From: Chrysomallon squamiferum
Taxonomy: Eukaryota > Mollusca > Gastropoda > Neomphalida > Peltospiridae
Length of the DNA: 64,000 nt
Reading direction: 5' to 3'
NCBI GenBank assembly: GCA_012295275.1
Contig: CM022668.1
Coordinates: 2,372,989-2,436,988, forward strand
A program made the translations under genes and the position numbers. The notes beneath the pieces are model-generated. The model was not told where the DNA came from. It ran no database searches and was given only the letters and a program-made list of their open reading frames with translations. Positions 12,993-25,335 of this stretch are shown here, in pieces. Numbering within the stretch: the first letter of the stretch is position 1; each line of letters starts with the position of its first letter.

Positions 12993-15299
12993 CATTATAT
13001 TTTATTTATTTATTTATATTTTTATTTTTTTTTTTTTTTTATCATGTTTTGTTCTGGTGGCATACAGATATATTATTGCATGTATTTTATTTTCAGCTTT
13101 ATTATTGTTTTCTTTGATTTTTTAAAATCTATGTTTAATTGTTTATTTTTAACATAATATTAACTACACTCATTTTTCAGAAGGAAGACAAATAATCATT
13201 TATTGTGTATGATCTATTTTTAGAATTCTTGTTATTTTCTTCAAGGACATAATTCTGTTTCTGTTATTAAAAATGGAAATAACTCTAAATATAAATATAT
13301 ATATATATATATATTCTATTTTATATCTTATAAATGAGTCATTAAAAAACTATTGAAAGAAATATTATTTGCATACATTTAATGTGCATATTTACTTTAT
13401 TTGTGCTGCATTTTAATTTCAGAATTATTTATATTATTATTATTCGACTTGGAATTGTGTTTTTTATTTTATTAATTTATTATCTTCTTTATTTTTCAAA
13501 ACTTATTTTCAATGAGGATAAATTGCTTTTAATTTTTTTTTTTTTTTTTTTTTTTTTATGGGACAGATATAAGGATCTTAATAATTTGTATTTTATCAGT
13601 GTATAGATTCAAGGAAGATAATTCAGATATGACTACTGGTTTCAAAGGGAGATTACTGTGACAGTATGGTTCTTACAAAAGGATATTGCTCTGTATAGAT
13701 TGTTGAATTTTCTAAGGGAGATTATTCTGATTTGGTCTGTTGGTAAAGGGAGATTATTCTGGCACACTGTATTTACAAAGGCAGGTCACAATTACTTTGA
13801 AATGTTTCTATTTTTAAAGGGAAATAACTGTGATAGGATTAAGTCCACTTTATTGAAGTTAGTATGAATTAAGGGGGTTTAAGGATGGGGGGAGATTTGT
13901 TTTAAGGTTTTGCCTTTGTTTTAGGTTTTGTTTGAAATGACTAAGGTAAATATTTTTTCTTTTGATTCTTGTTTTGATTGTTACAAAATGTTTTCACATT
14001 TAAGGAGAACTATTTAACTATATTTGGATGTGGATATTTGTATGAGGAGAGGAAAAGATGGTTTTCTTAATTTTTGATCAAATTTCATAAGGTTTATTGT
14101 CTCCTTTTTAAATTATGTTTTATTATTGTTATTATTATTGTTGTTCTTCTTATTATTATTATTTTCAGTTAATTCTATTTTATGAAACATATTTTATAAT
14201 TTAAATTTTATTAATTTCATCTTTTTTTTTCAAATTGAATATTATGGTAAAATGACAGGATGGAAAAAATTATTAATAATAAAATGAAAATGTTAAGATT
14301 ATATTTTAAAATTTTATTTGAAATAAACTCTTTCTATATTTAAATGACAATAAAATGCATATTAATTTAATTTTGTGCTTCATTATATACCAATGAAACT
14401 ATGAAATAAAGAAATATTTTAAAATATGTTTTAATGTCATGCACATATGCTATAATTTTAATTATTTTTCTTTTTAAAATAATTTCAGATTTGTAAATTT
14501 ATCATAAAGCATAAGCCTAATTTACATCGATATTTCAAATAAACATACTCAATTTTGAAAAATCGAAACTATTCAAATGATTTACTTGATAATAATAAAT
14601 ATTTTTCTCATTAATAATTATGACCATCATGTTTTTATTTTTACTTTAAAGTCTGATAATTTTAGTGTGTTAGCATTAACAAGTAATAGTAGAAATTATT
14701 GACTAGACCACTTTTATGATATATAGTGCATTATTTAGTAATAATAAAGCCAGTAATCGGGAAAGTTTGGTTATTTATTTTTCTCATGTTGTTGATATTG
14801 TAATTATATTTATTAAGACATTTTTAGTGATAGAATTATAAATTTGTTCTCACTGTTTGAGTCACAATTTTCATTTATTTAGAACAACATATTATATAAT
14901 GATTTTCATATCAAATCCAGATACTAAAAACAAAAACAAAAATCCTTTAAGATGTAGTTGCCAATTTTTAAAATAATCATATAAGACTGAGTTATTCTGT
15001 AGTTAAATTTTCATAAAAGACTGAGCCATTGCGACTTTAAAAGCTTACTTTCTGTAATTGGGTCTGTATTGTCTTACATAATTTAAATTAACTGAGTTAA
15101 TATGTAGAAGGTTACCGTGATGCAACTTCAGAGGAAAGGTTTAACTTAAAATTTTTTACACGAAACAATTTTATTTTTTAAGGTTGTATTTCAAGTTATT
15201 ATGTAGAATAGTAACAAAAATAATAATAATAATTAGAATTTAGGCTCCTGAAGTTGATTCATTCTGTAGAATAATAAATTGTTATCATCATTATTACTA

Positions 15300-15330
<31 letters not shown>

Positions 15331-15490
15331 GTTTTTATTATTCTTATTATTATTATTATAACTGTTATTAATATTATGATTGTTTATGATCATTATTATT
15401 ATTGTTATAATTAATATTATTATTTATGATTATTATTATTATTGTAATTGTTATTAATATTATTATTGTTATTTTTATCATCACTATTAC

Positions 15491-15536
<46 letters not shown>

Positions 15537-16471
15537 ACTAAATAGAAAATTACATCTATAAATTAAAATAGGAGATCACTGATTATTATTCAAATAAAAA
15601 ATGTCTATAAAATTTATGAAAGTCTGGAAGATAAATATAGTCATACTAGGGTCACTTAGTTTTAGGCAAGTAACAGAGAGTAAGCAAGGTCGTATTTCAA
15701 GTGAAATGTCTGTAGAAGTTTTGTGACAAAACTGAGAAGTCAGGTGAGAGATGATTCCATTGTTCTAGTGTGTAAGTCTGTCGTCCAGCAAGGTACAGAA
15801 GTTGGAGCACTGATACAGAGTGTAAATTAGTGGTCCATGCAGATTGAGTCCATAGTTCAGGAAAGCCTATAGTCCAGATAAGTCCAGAAGTTGAGCGAAT
15901 TTGAATGTGGTTTGTCTTAGGTCAACAGGCAGAGCATTGATGTGGAGTCTAAGTCAAAGAGATAGAGCATTGAGTTTAAGTCAGTGAGTTAGAGCATTGA
16001 GTTTAAGTCAAGGAGATAGAGCATTGAGTCTAAGTCAGTGAGATAGAGCATTGAGTCTAAGTCAGTGAGATAGAGCATTGAGTCTATGTCAGTGAGTTAG
16101 AGCATTGAGTTTAAGTCAAGGAGATAGAGCATTGAGTTTAAGTCAAGGAGACAGAGCATTGAGTTTGAGTCAAAGAGACAGAGCACTGAGTCTAGGTGAA
16201 TGGCTGGATGTTGAGTCATCTGAGCCAGTATGTAAGCATGTAGGGATTTTTAAGTCTTGTTGAAATGTGTTGAAAGGTTTGTCTTGTGGCTAAGTAGAAA
16301 TGTTTTGGAACTTAATATGGGAGGATCTGTTATGTTTTCACTGCTATACATGGTAGTTACATGTTGTTACAATGTATTTACAATGTGCAGCTGAGATGTG
16401 ATGTTATGTTTTGGGAAATTTGTGTTATTTAGAATGTATTATTATGCCCCCCCCCATCATTTTTCTTTTAA

Positions 16472-16541
<70 letters not shown>

Positions 16542-16802
16542 ATACTTCAAGGGAAATATATGTAAATTTAGTAGGACTGTTGTATCAAAAGCAGCATATA
16601 CAAATTACATATTTAATTTTATGTTTTAAATTTTCTCTTTTATTTATTAACTGTAGAATGTAGCATTGTGTTTACTTACTTGTTTACTTGTTCTTTTTCA
16701 GGTGCTGAAGAACTTTTGCATCTTCGTTTAGAAATGCCCGGTCAGTTACCTCCCTTGGTTTTGGAAATGTTGGTGCGTACAGAGAATGTGTGCATTCCTT
16801 GA
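713..16802 (+). CDS. RAR: Retinoic acid receptor, 5'-incomplete, canonical isoform
   Basis: Ligand-activated nuclear receptor of the NR1B type, which with RXR binds DNA and controls transcription. Coding exons seen: 713-870, 2417-2593, 3507-3711, 4054-4212 and 16702-16802. They join in phase (1, 0, 0, 1, 1) and encode the end of the DNA-binding region (AVRNDRNKK), the hinge and the whole ligand-binding domain, including [30 protein letters not shown] and the AF-2 core PLVLEML. The zinc fingers and N-terminus must lie left of base 1. A Lys in FAKKIPGF that contacts retinoate in vertebrate RARs is kept, as is the Arg of STRY, but the Ser of the vertebrate TFSDG motif is Ala here (CFASG). Tested mollusc RARs are reported to respond poorly to retinoic acid, which fits. 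The canonical isoform ends eight residues after AF-2 and has no F domain. Introns are up to 12.5 kb and full of minisatellites. Confidence 0.93.
1205..2416. repeat. 61-bp tandem array carrying a splice acceptor in every unit
   Basis: About 20 copies; most are exactly 61 bp and one is shortened near 2221. Each contains TTATTT, then TGTTACAG and AATAATAAATAATTTA. The last, partial unit stops exactly at the AG of the functional acceptor of the RAR exon at 2417. Confidence 0.95.
2417..2593 (+). CDS. RAR: RAR exon: ligand-binding domain helices 1-5
   Basis: Exactly 59 codons in phase 0, from the acceptor TTGTTACAG to a GTAAGT donor. It encodes the coregulator-groove half of the LBD ([19 protein letters not shown] then KAACLEIM). 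Its acceptor is the last copy of the 61-bp tandem array that fills the upstream intron. Confidence 0.95.
2594..3506. other. RAR intron with 26-bp minisatellite
   Basis: AT-rich intron. 2860-3060 has loose repeats of ACATAAAGTTGTGTTTTA type. From about 3165 to 3500 there are around 12 copies of a 26-bp unit of the type GTGTTATATGTGAGATATTT. The last copy adjoins the acceptor TTGTAG. Confidence 0.85.
3507..3711 (+). CDS. RAR: RAR exon: ligand-binding domain middle
   Basis: Phase 0 in and phase 1 out (donor GTAAGG). It encodes [15 protein letters not shown], the beta-turn region [17 protein letters not shown] and [11 protein letters not shown]. The residue matching the retinoate-contacting Ser of vertebrate RARs is Ala. 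A 26-bp tandem array runs up to within about ten bases of its acceptor. Confidence 0.95.
4054..4212 (+). CDS. RAR: RAR exon: ligand-binding domain helices 9-10
   Basis: Acceptor TGTTGCAG, donor GTCAGT, ending in phase 1 with a G. It encodes [30 protein letters not shown] and [14 protein letters not shown]. The terminal G can complete a Gly codon with either of two downstream exons, at 8071 and at 16702, both of which begin with GT in the right phase. Confidence 0.95.
4790..5755. repeat. 40-bp tandem array in RAR intron
   Basis: About 24 copies of a 40-bp unit containing GACATTAATAAGATACAG and GTTGTGTTATTAGTGGGTT, most differing by only one to four bases. It lies 0.6 kb after the donor at 4213. 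Confidence 0.93.
6690..6853. mobile_element. Possible small MITE-like foldback
   Basis: The segment begins CCACACTAACTGACCAA and ends with an imperfect inverted counterpart containing TTGGTCAG and AGTCAGTGTG. It is about 160 bp and less AT-rich than its flanks. No target duplication was confirmed, so this is a weak call. Confidence 0.3.
8071..9359 (+). CDS. Candidate alternative last exon of RAR, Gln-rich, without AF-2
   Basis: An open frame of 429 residues runs from an acceptor (CACATCCAG) to a TAG stop. It is phase-compatible with the RAR exon ending at 4212. It begins [13 protein letters not shown] and continues through [12 protein letters not shown] to a SUMO-type site, IKQE. Three related segments built on VLKAAL follow, separated by Gln/His runs including one of 14 Gln, and then a Ser/Pro-rich low-complexity region ending DSMHI. 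It is much more GC-rich than its surroundings, as the true exons are. If spliced to the shared exons it replaces the end of helix 11 and all of helix 12, giving a receptor without the ligand-dependent activation helix and with a long Gln-rich tail. I do not recognise the tail in known RARs. The pyrimidine tract lies unusually far upstream, with an A-run in between, so the acceptor is weak. It could instead be a nested gene or part of another transcript. That it is coding is likely; that it belongs to RAR is inference. Confidence 0.7.
9476..9640. repeat. ATT microsatellites
   Basis: Two long ATT runs separated by about 60 bases, shortly after the stop of the Gln-rich exon. Confidence 0.95.
15298..15535. 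repeat. Compound ATT microsatellite
   Basis: Interrupted ATT/ATG/GTT runs, ending in a clean run of about 15 ATT. Confidence 0.9.
15929..16195. repeat. 27-bp tandem array
   Basis: About nine copies of a unit containing AGATAGAGCATTGAGTCTAA, some with T for A at the sixth base. It lies 0.5 kb before the canonical last RAR exon. Confidence 0.9.
16702..16802 (+). CDS. RAR: RAR canonical last exon (helices 11-12)
   Basis: Acceptor TTCTTTTTCAG, then [14 protein letters not shown] and the AF-2 helix PLVLEML, then eight residues and TGA. The vertebrate counterpart reads GAERVITLKMEIPG and PLIQEML, and the intron falls at the same Lys-Gly junction. There is no F domain. Confidence 0.92.
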
Positions 16803-19800
16803 CGTCTGCCCCAGGCTTAGCAGATTTCACTTTGAGCACAGACAGCCGCACAAACAGACTCACTCAATCATTTCTACTCATTTCAGCTTGAGTGAATCAT
16901 TTCGACTCATTGAACCATTTCGACTTGAGTGAATCATTTCAGGTTCCTGGGAAAGCTGGTTTCACATTAGTATGAATCAGACCAGTCTGACTGAACCGTT
17001 TCAGCTTGTTTCACTTGTTTCTTTGTCCAGTGAAACACTGCACTCTGATGCAAACTGTAATGATGTAAATCACCATCATTCAACATGGCTGCCTACAGGT
17101 ATGAAAAATAAAATATGCAGTTGTTGTTTTTGTTCACTAACATGGCTTGGACAATCTCCTAACGATTTTATAATGAGCTTTACTTAATTGTCAGTGGCAC
17201 AGTGTGACTGTGACACAGTGGCACAGTAGTGACACACAGTGACACACTCTAAGTTGATTTTCTTTTGAGTGAAATCTCAGGGATCTCCTCTTCATCTGTG
17301 AATACAATCAAAGAAGAACAAAAACAAAAATAAAGTGAAAATCCAAGATGGCCACCTCTTACGTCTGCTTGGAAATCAGTTGTCACTGTTAGAATTAATT
17401 ATCTGGGCTTGATAGTGAAAAAAAAAAAAAATGTTTAAACAGAGGTGTTTATATTGGATTATAACCTAGAAAAATTAACAGTAGGAAAATACTATGTCAA
17501 AAAGAAAAAAACGAAATTAATTTATTTAATGCTTAATTTAAGACAGGTCTGTGTTAGGTGTAAATTAAATTAAGCTCTTTGGATTGTTGTTTAAGTACAT
17601 CTGTACTTTCTTGAAAGACAATGAAATGTGTAGAACCCGGTGTTTACTAGTTTCAGCGTAGTGTAGACTATTAACAGTTATTACACGTCTTCTGACGTTA
17701 GTAAAATCTGTTATTTTTTACTAAATTTCAGTCTGTGATTTTCAGAGAAGTTGGTGAGTTTATTTAAAATTCTGGCTGATTAAACATATTTTAAAATTAA
17801 TTAATACTGTACCCCTGTTAGATAAAATCAGATAAAGATGTATGGTGTAAATATATAAAGTGGTTTTCAGAGAATTTTATTTAAAATTTTGGCTGGTTTA
17901 AGCAAATTTTAAAACACTTTGAGATTATACCCTTAAAATTAGATAAAAATGATTTAAATATAAAACATTTAAATTTCAGCATTGCTATTAATAATTAAAA
18001 TTTAATATTCTGTCTTGCAAGAGTTTATAAGCATAATATATCTATCGCTGTTATCATAATTTTGTTAGTTAATATTTAAAGTTTAGACCTATACAGAATC
18101 ATTGTTAGATCATGTAATATATGTTATAACAATGTTAATATCCCAGGTTATGTTTTTAATAGTTAATATTTAATTCTGTCTTACAGTGACTAACATTACA
18201 ATAACAGTTAATATTTAGAAATTAATACATTATTATTAGTTTATTATTATTATTATTATTGTTGTTTTTGTTATTTTATTATTATTATTATTATTATTAT
18301 GTTAATAAGACAGTTCATGCATGTTAGAAACATAATACATTTTATTATTTAAAGTTCTGGTTTATAACAGATTGTTATTACATCCTGTTAGTAAAATTTG
18401 TTATTATCTTGAATAACAGATTATAAATGTTAATGTTTAAAATTGAATTATACAATGTTATTGTTATGCATAATTATTTATTATCTTTTTGAAAGTTAAT
18501 ATGTAAAATGTTTTATTATAATAATACAAAAAACAAATTAGCATAATTTGTTAAACATAAATATTATACTGAATATTTAGAAATTAATTTTTATTATTAC
18601 TGTATGTCTATAATTAATTTTAAACCTTCACATTCACTACTTTGAAGTTTAAAATTGTTGGTTTTTATTATCTTCATTAAATTTACAATATAAAAATATA
18701 ATTGTATTCCAAACACTGGATTTAGTCTTGACTGAAAATTGCTTTCTATAAAATAAACATAATTGTGTGAACTATTCGGGATCAAAAATTATTATTTTCT
18801 TTACATGTCTATATTTACATGATCTTGATTTTGGGTTATGACCTGAATTATAGAAAACAAATGTCTTATAACCTCCATTTTAAAACCTGTGAGACTCATT
18901 TTAAATCATATTGTAGAGGTAACCAAACATATGTCAGTTTGTTATATCTAGAAAAGTTTTGTACAATCAGAAGTGTTCATACATACATCCAATCAGATTT
19001 CTTTTTACATCATACTGTTGTTTATTTCTAATGTTTTATAAAATACGTATAGCTATTGTTAAAATTATTATTAGAGTACTTTTTTTTATTGTTATTATAT
19101 TTAATTATTTATTTATTATATGTTTGCTTTTGCTGAAAAGACATACTAGAAGGTTCTATGTATATGCTGAATCCCAGACAAAATTCACAATTAAAAACAA
19201 CAAAAAATCTCTATAATTTTACATAACTGTAATTTTTTTAATAATGTTCAAGGTGAAAAAAAGACAAAAAAAAGGAATGACTTTTGAACAAACCTCTTCA
19301 GTATCAGCTAATGCAGATTTTATTATGAAAACATTCACTGACAAGTTGCATTCAGCTTAGTACTAAACTCAGTGTCCGTTATCAGAAACCTTTATAGGCA
19401 TAAAAAGGCTTTAAAAATGTTTTAAATATTTTACAGTTTGCCCACTCCCTCTAACTATCCACCCCAGAAAAAAATGCACAAATTATAATATATAATTTCA
19501 TAGCATTTCATACATATATATATATATATTATACATACGTACAAAATCAATTATCACATAAATATGCAGTTACAAATAAAATAAAAAGTTTTTAGAAGAC
19601 CTCAGAAAGTCTAGGTACATTTTTCACCTTGTTTCGTGATTTTCAAATTTTTTGTGTTTGATGGTTTTTGAAAGTCACTATAATATATGTTTACAACTGT
19701 GTTTTAATCTCAGAATTTCAGGATTGATGTCAGATACTGAAATTTAATGTCAGACAAAATTTTATTGTTGAATCCAAAAATTTGAGTATCAAGGACTGAA

Positions 19801-21113
19801 ATTAATAATTTATTTTGATATGAGACTTGTGTCATCTTTTTATAATTTTTATTTCAAAACCAAAATTTAATGTTAGATATCAAACATACTTACTATCTGT
19901 GTTTGAAAACATCGGTGTTTCATTTTGATACCTAAGTTTCATTTTGATATCAGTGTTTCATTTTGATATCTATGTTCCATTTTGATATCTATGTTCCACT
20001 GTTATAAAAAAAAATGAAATCTATATAGTATTTAATTTCCATTTCACAATGGAAATTTCATTTTTATTTGAAATCCAGCAGTTTATTTCTCATATTATAC
20101 AATTAGTTTTTATTTTATATTTAAAAAGTGAAATTTAATGGTTGTAATATCACCAATTTTTTAAAATCAAAATCAGAAATGTTTCATTTCTTTTTGTAGC
20201 ATTCAAGTGTTTCACGTTTCGTTCTCAACATGCACACGTGCTTCGCTGAAGAGATGTAAATTACATAAACAAACTGAGTGGACTCAGTCTAAATAGCCTT
20301 ATTTACCTGAACAAATCGTTTTTGTTCGTAGTGTTTTTTTCTAGTCAGAATTCCTTGTAAAGGTATAACTCGCGCTGTAACTCATTTTAAAACTTTTTTA
20401 TATCATAAATTTATTCATAATTGATGTTATTTCTGTCAATATAGTAATAATTTTATAAAATATATTAATAATAATAATCATAAATAAATAAATAAATATG
20501 ATAATAATAATAATTAATAATTAAATAATAATAATAATAAATTAATAAATAAATAATAATAGTAACAACAGTAACTATAAACAAGAATTATAATAAATAA
20601 TTATATTAATTTTAAATTCATTAATTTTCAAAAAAATCTTATTTCAGATGTTTGATTTGAGAATATCTGAACTATGAAGAACTAGACTGATATAAACAGA
20701 AATAAATAAATAAAATAAAATAAATAAAATATTCAGTCAAATGTATCTAAGAATTAGCTTGATATAAATTTACTTCTTATTTTTATTTTAAACTTACTAA
20801 AAACTTTGACATTCTTAAAATCATGTATAAATTTTCTAGAAGTTACTCTCACCTTTTGATTAGTTATAGTTTACATTACAAAATGATTGAATCTGATTTT
20901 ATAAATAAACTTTAAATCCTAGTTTCCAGAAATGATTTTGTGTATTGATTTGATTAAGTCATTTAAAGCGTTATTTTGTATTTGTTAGTTTTGAAAGTTA
21001 ATTATTTCTTGTTTTATAAATATTGTCTTGAGAAAACATACTTGTGTTTTGTATATTTATTAGATATGTAAAAATAAATACATAAGTACAATCAAATACA
21101 AATAAATAGATCT

Positions 21114-21148
<35 letters not shown>

Positions 21149-22929
21149 AAATGAATAAATAATCAGACATAAATAAATAAATGAATAAATAATTAAATCA
21201 ATAGAACAAGGTAAATGCAGTTTCCACTGTTCAAAACTTAATTTCATACAAATGTTTTCATTATTACTGCAAAATCCAAAATTGTGATGCTCTGGTAAAA
21301 CATTTGAAAAATAATTAATTATTTAATTAATTAATTGATGTAAAAAAATAATAAATAAATAAATAAATATATTTATAGAAATCTTTACATTTATACCTGT
21401 AAACAGACAGTATATATTTTTTATTTTTTTATTTTATTCTACTTAGCAAGCTTCATTGTAGTAGAGTTGTTAGTGTTACTAACAAACGTAATACTCAGTC
21501 TAACTATAAATTTACTTAAAAGACTGAGTCTCTGCAAAAATCGCCTGCACTAACAAAATATGGATATGCAAATTAAAAAAATTATATAATAATAATAATT
21601 TAAAGCATAAAATCTTACATATATTATAATCATATTAATCTAACCAAATTTAAAGATATATGCATAATTTTTTTTATTATTATTCTTTTCAATTAGTTTT
21701 ATTATTACTATTATTATTATTATTATTAATTATTATTTTTATTATTTTAAAACCAAACTACCTCATAAAAAGCCTAAATTACTGGTGTCTGTTACCAGCT
21801 TGTTTATTTAACTTGGTGCCCAAACATTTTGTTTGTACAGAATCATTTTTACATTTCAGTGTTGTGTGAATATGAAAATGGATCCCTAGGAACATATAGA
21901 TATACATATATATATATACATAATACATAGATATATTTACCAGGTGGAATAGACTTTATTTATTGTATAGATCTATGTATAGACTGAATGTAGCAATATT
22001 GTTGTGTCTCATCATTCACAGCTTTCTCATTATTTCTTTTGCCAACAAATAATTTTTAAAAATTTATTTTAATTTATTTTTTCAAAAATGAATGACATAT
22101 TGAAAAACGTAACAATTTTTTTATTTTTATATTTTTAGTTTTTCGATTTTTTGATCAAAGACACACACGCATACACATATATATACATTTGCTGTCTCTA
22201 AATGTATGCATTTTGTTCCATAAGTAAAGCATAATTTTATAATTATATATAACAAACATAATTAGCCAATCTGGGCTTATTAGTTACACTACGTGTATTA
22301 TTATTCAGTATTTACTTTGTTCAAAATTTTTAATTTTTATTTTTGCCAATGATTTGCAGTAGTATTACATTTTATTCCTTGTGTTATCTGACAGAGAAAG
22401 AGAGAGTTCATTTCCAAGTTGTTTTGTCATAAAATACAGAAATACTACTTAATAACAGAAACTGAATACCTTTTTATTTATTTTATATATATATATATAT
22501 ATTAACAATTACAACTTAGATTATTAAAAATGAAAAAGGCTATGGGTAATTATGGTTAATCTATGATTTATGACAGAAACAATCAACAGAATCAGCAGAT
22601 GTCACTTTATGTCACTATAATGTGTGTAATTTTCTGAGATTCTCATTGTGTAATTATCTAAATATCTGCACACTGTGATATCAAATACAGATTATATCAC
22701 ATTCTTCTCTGTAATTACAACTGTGTAGTATCACTATTATCTTGTGATATGTAATCTAGTTAAATATGATATAAAACAATTTTGAAAACCTTTCAGAACT
22801 GGCTGAAATTTCTCATTAACAAAATCTGTTATAAATCTCACACATTAAATATCATTTCAACTAATCCTGTTTACTATTTCAGTTTTCAGAATTATCTCCC
22901 TTTCTAAAACAAATAAAAATGTCTGACAA

Positions 22930-23190
22930 GATCTGTTCAGCTCACCGCTTGAAACTATTCCAAAAAATCTCACTATCTGAAACTGTTTGAAACTATTCCA
23001 AAAAAATCTCACTATCTGAAACTATTTGAAACTATTCCAAAAAAAAAAATCTTACTGAACTTTAAAAATATCAGTAACAGAAACTTTGAAACTATTCCAG
23101 AAAATCTCACTGTCTGAAACTGTTTGAAACTATTCCAAAAAAATCTCACTATCTGAAACTATTTGAAACTATTCCAAATTTTTTTTTAAC
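22930..23190. repeat. About 40-bp tandem repeat
   Basis: Five to six imperfect copies built on TGAAACTATTCCAAAAAAAT and CTCACTATCTGAAACTG. Confidence 0.8.
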
Positions 23191-24436
23191 CTAAATTAAA
23201 AATGTTGAACTGAAAACTACCAAATTTACCACCCAAGTGAATAAACCTAATAAATATCATTCTTCGTTTCTTACAATATTTATTTATTTATTTTTATATT
23301 TTATTTTTTTCATACACCAGTAACACACTGCCATAAAACGTCTGATTCATTTTTCAACAATTCTAAATTTATTTCTTATTGATTCAATGTGCACAATTGT
23401 TTTAATTATTAATTATATGAATATTTATAATAATATATAAATGAATTCTTAAATTGTATGTTAATTATGTTGATTTTTATGTGTATATTCATTGTTAATT
23501 TTGAAAAATTGATATATAATCAATGAAAATAATGTTTGATAGATTTGTATGTATAATTAATTTTTTTTTTTAAATGATTCTATTTATGAAAATATTAAAA
23601 ATAGTAAATTTAATTGTTACTGCAGTTGTTAATTTATATCAACCCCAAAAAACAAATAAAAATAATATATATATATATATATATATAATAAAAAATAATA
23701 AATGAATAAAACTTGATTATTTTCATTAATTAAAAAATATAATAATAATACTTTGAAATTTGACAAATTGTATGCAAATGTCTTAATTGTATTTTATTTC
23801 ACAATAAAATAAGTATATAATATTTTTATGTATAATATTTAAATATATGATTGATGTAAGGAGTCAAAATAAGAGTTGGTAGATAAGTGTATCTGAGTTT
23901 TTGTTTTATATATCAGAATACCAGTGATTATTGTATATCTATAGGTGAAATATGATTGATATGCATGATATAATAATTAATTACTGTTTTTATTTATTTC
24001 AGTTGTCTCTTTCATAGTTTCTTTTTATCTTGTAATTATCCAAAATATTACATATGGCTTTTTTGCTTTGAAATTTTCTTCTGTTTCTAATATATAATTA
24101 TGTGCTTTGTTTTAATCTGTAAGAATAAATATAAAAACTGTTTCAATTTGTATTTTTCATTGAGATAATTTTAAAATATCTGATGATTAAAAATGATTGA
24201 TAATTTCGTACATTTGTTGTTGTTTTTCTTACTATTTATTAACCAGAAATAAAAACAAAATACACTCTGATATACAAAAGAACAAAAAAAACAACTATAA
24301 ATTCTGTTCTATCGAATGTTTTCCTTTTTTCATTTAACCTTCCATCCTTCTTCTTCTGTTCTTCTTATTCTTATTATTAATAATAATAATAAAAACAATG
24401 TAAACAAATGTTGTTCTTCATCTTGTCCTTATTGTT

Positions 24437-24606
24437 TTTATTATTACTATTATTATCATTATTATATTTATTATTACTATTATTATTATCATTATTATAT
24501 TTATTATTACTATTATTATTATCATTATTATATTTATTATCATTATTATGATTATTATTATTATTATTATTATTGTATTTATTATTATTATTATTATATT
24601 TATTAG
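24437..24606. repeat. ATT/ATC compound microsatellite with internal higher-order unit
   Basis: A 36-bp block of TTATATTTATTATTACTATT type is repeated about three times inside a longer ATT run. Confidence 0.85.
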
Positions 24607-25335
24607 TATTTCAAACAACTGAAATTAATGTCACTGTATAATTATAAGAATTATTTTTATAACTATAATCAAGTTACACCATTTTTTTTTTTCATATAAA
24701 AAATAAATATATATATAATTACACATGTGACACTGTTTTTCAATGAACATTTATGCCATGCAGTTTGTAATACTCATTATAAATATACTGATTTCAACAA
24801 ATATTTTCATTCTGGCATTAAATTTAAAACAAGAAAAACACTACTTTCATGTTTATGATCATAAAATAATCTCAGGCATCAAGATAAAATCCTTAGATCA
24901 ACAGAAATCTTAATTGATCCAGATCAAGTTTTAAATCACTGTTACACCCTCAAAACTGAAATCATCAAGTTTAATATCATAGAATTACAGCTTTGTATTC
25001 ACGTGTGTTCATAAAATAATACTACATATGACAAAATCTGTTACTGATGTGTCTCTGTGTTTAATGACATAATAATGGATGCAAAAACATCAAGTTTAAT
25101 GATTCTGGCCTCACTCCATGTTTTAACTGATATAATATTTACATATCCTCACCAGCATGAAGAAGAAATGATAAAAGAAAAAAATATTAAGGAACAAACA
25201 AAACAATCAGAACATAAAAACTGTTGTGTTATTTGTCATCATCAGTTTGAAAAATGACAAATTTTTGATGTTTGCTCAGATAACAAGAAATTTTTTGTCT
25301 TAATAATAAAATTCCACTGTTAAAGTTGTGATTTG

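Larger units (their letters stand above)
9360..16701. other. Large RAR intron / 3' region of the Gln-rich exon
   Basis: Strongly AT-rich and repetitive. A possible polyadenylation signal AATAAA lies at 9748 but is uninformative in this base composition. Degenerate 30-bp repeats with ACATATGTTAT lie at about 11400-11775. No supportable exon was seen. Confidence 0.6.
16803..25335. other. Gene-poor AT-rich region after RAR
   Basis: The first 500 bases are probably RAR 3' UTR, with short repeats of TTTCGACT/TGAGTGAATC and AATAAA signals near 17110 and 17330. The rest holds ATT, TAAATA and AT repeats, homopolymers and no frame that looks coding. Confidence 0.6.

Noticed and set aside
25057-25257. 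66-residue plus-strand frame with a CVICHHQF ending
   Set aside because: Short, no splice partners or homology, and in AT-rich flank; the Cys/His spacing is too short for a finger.
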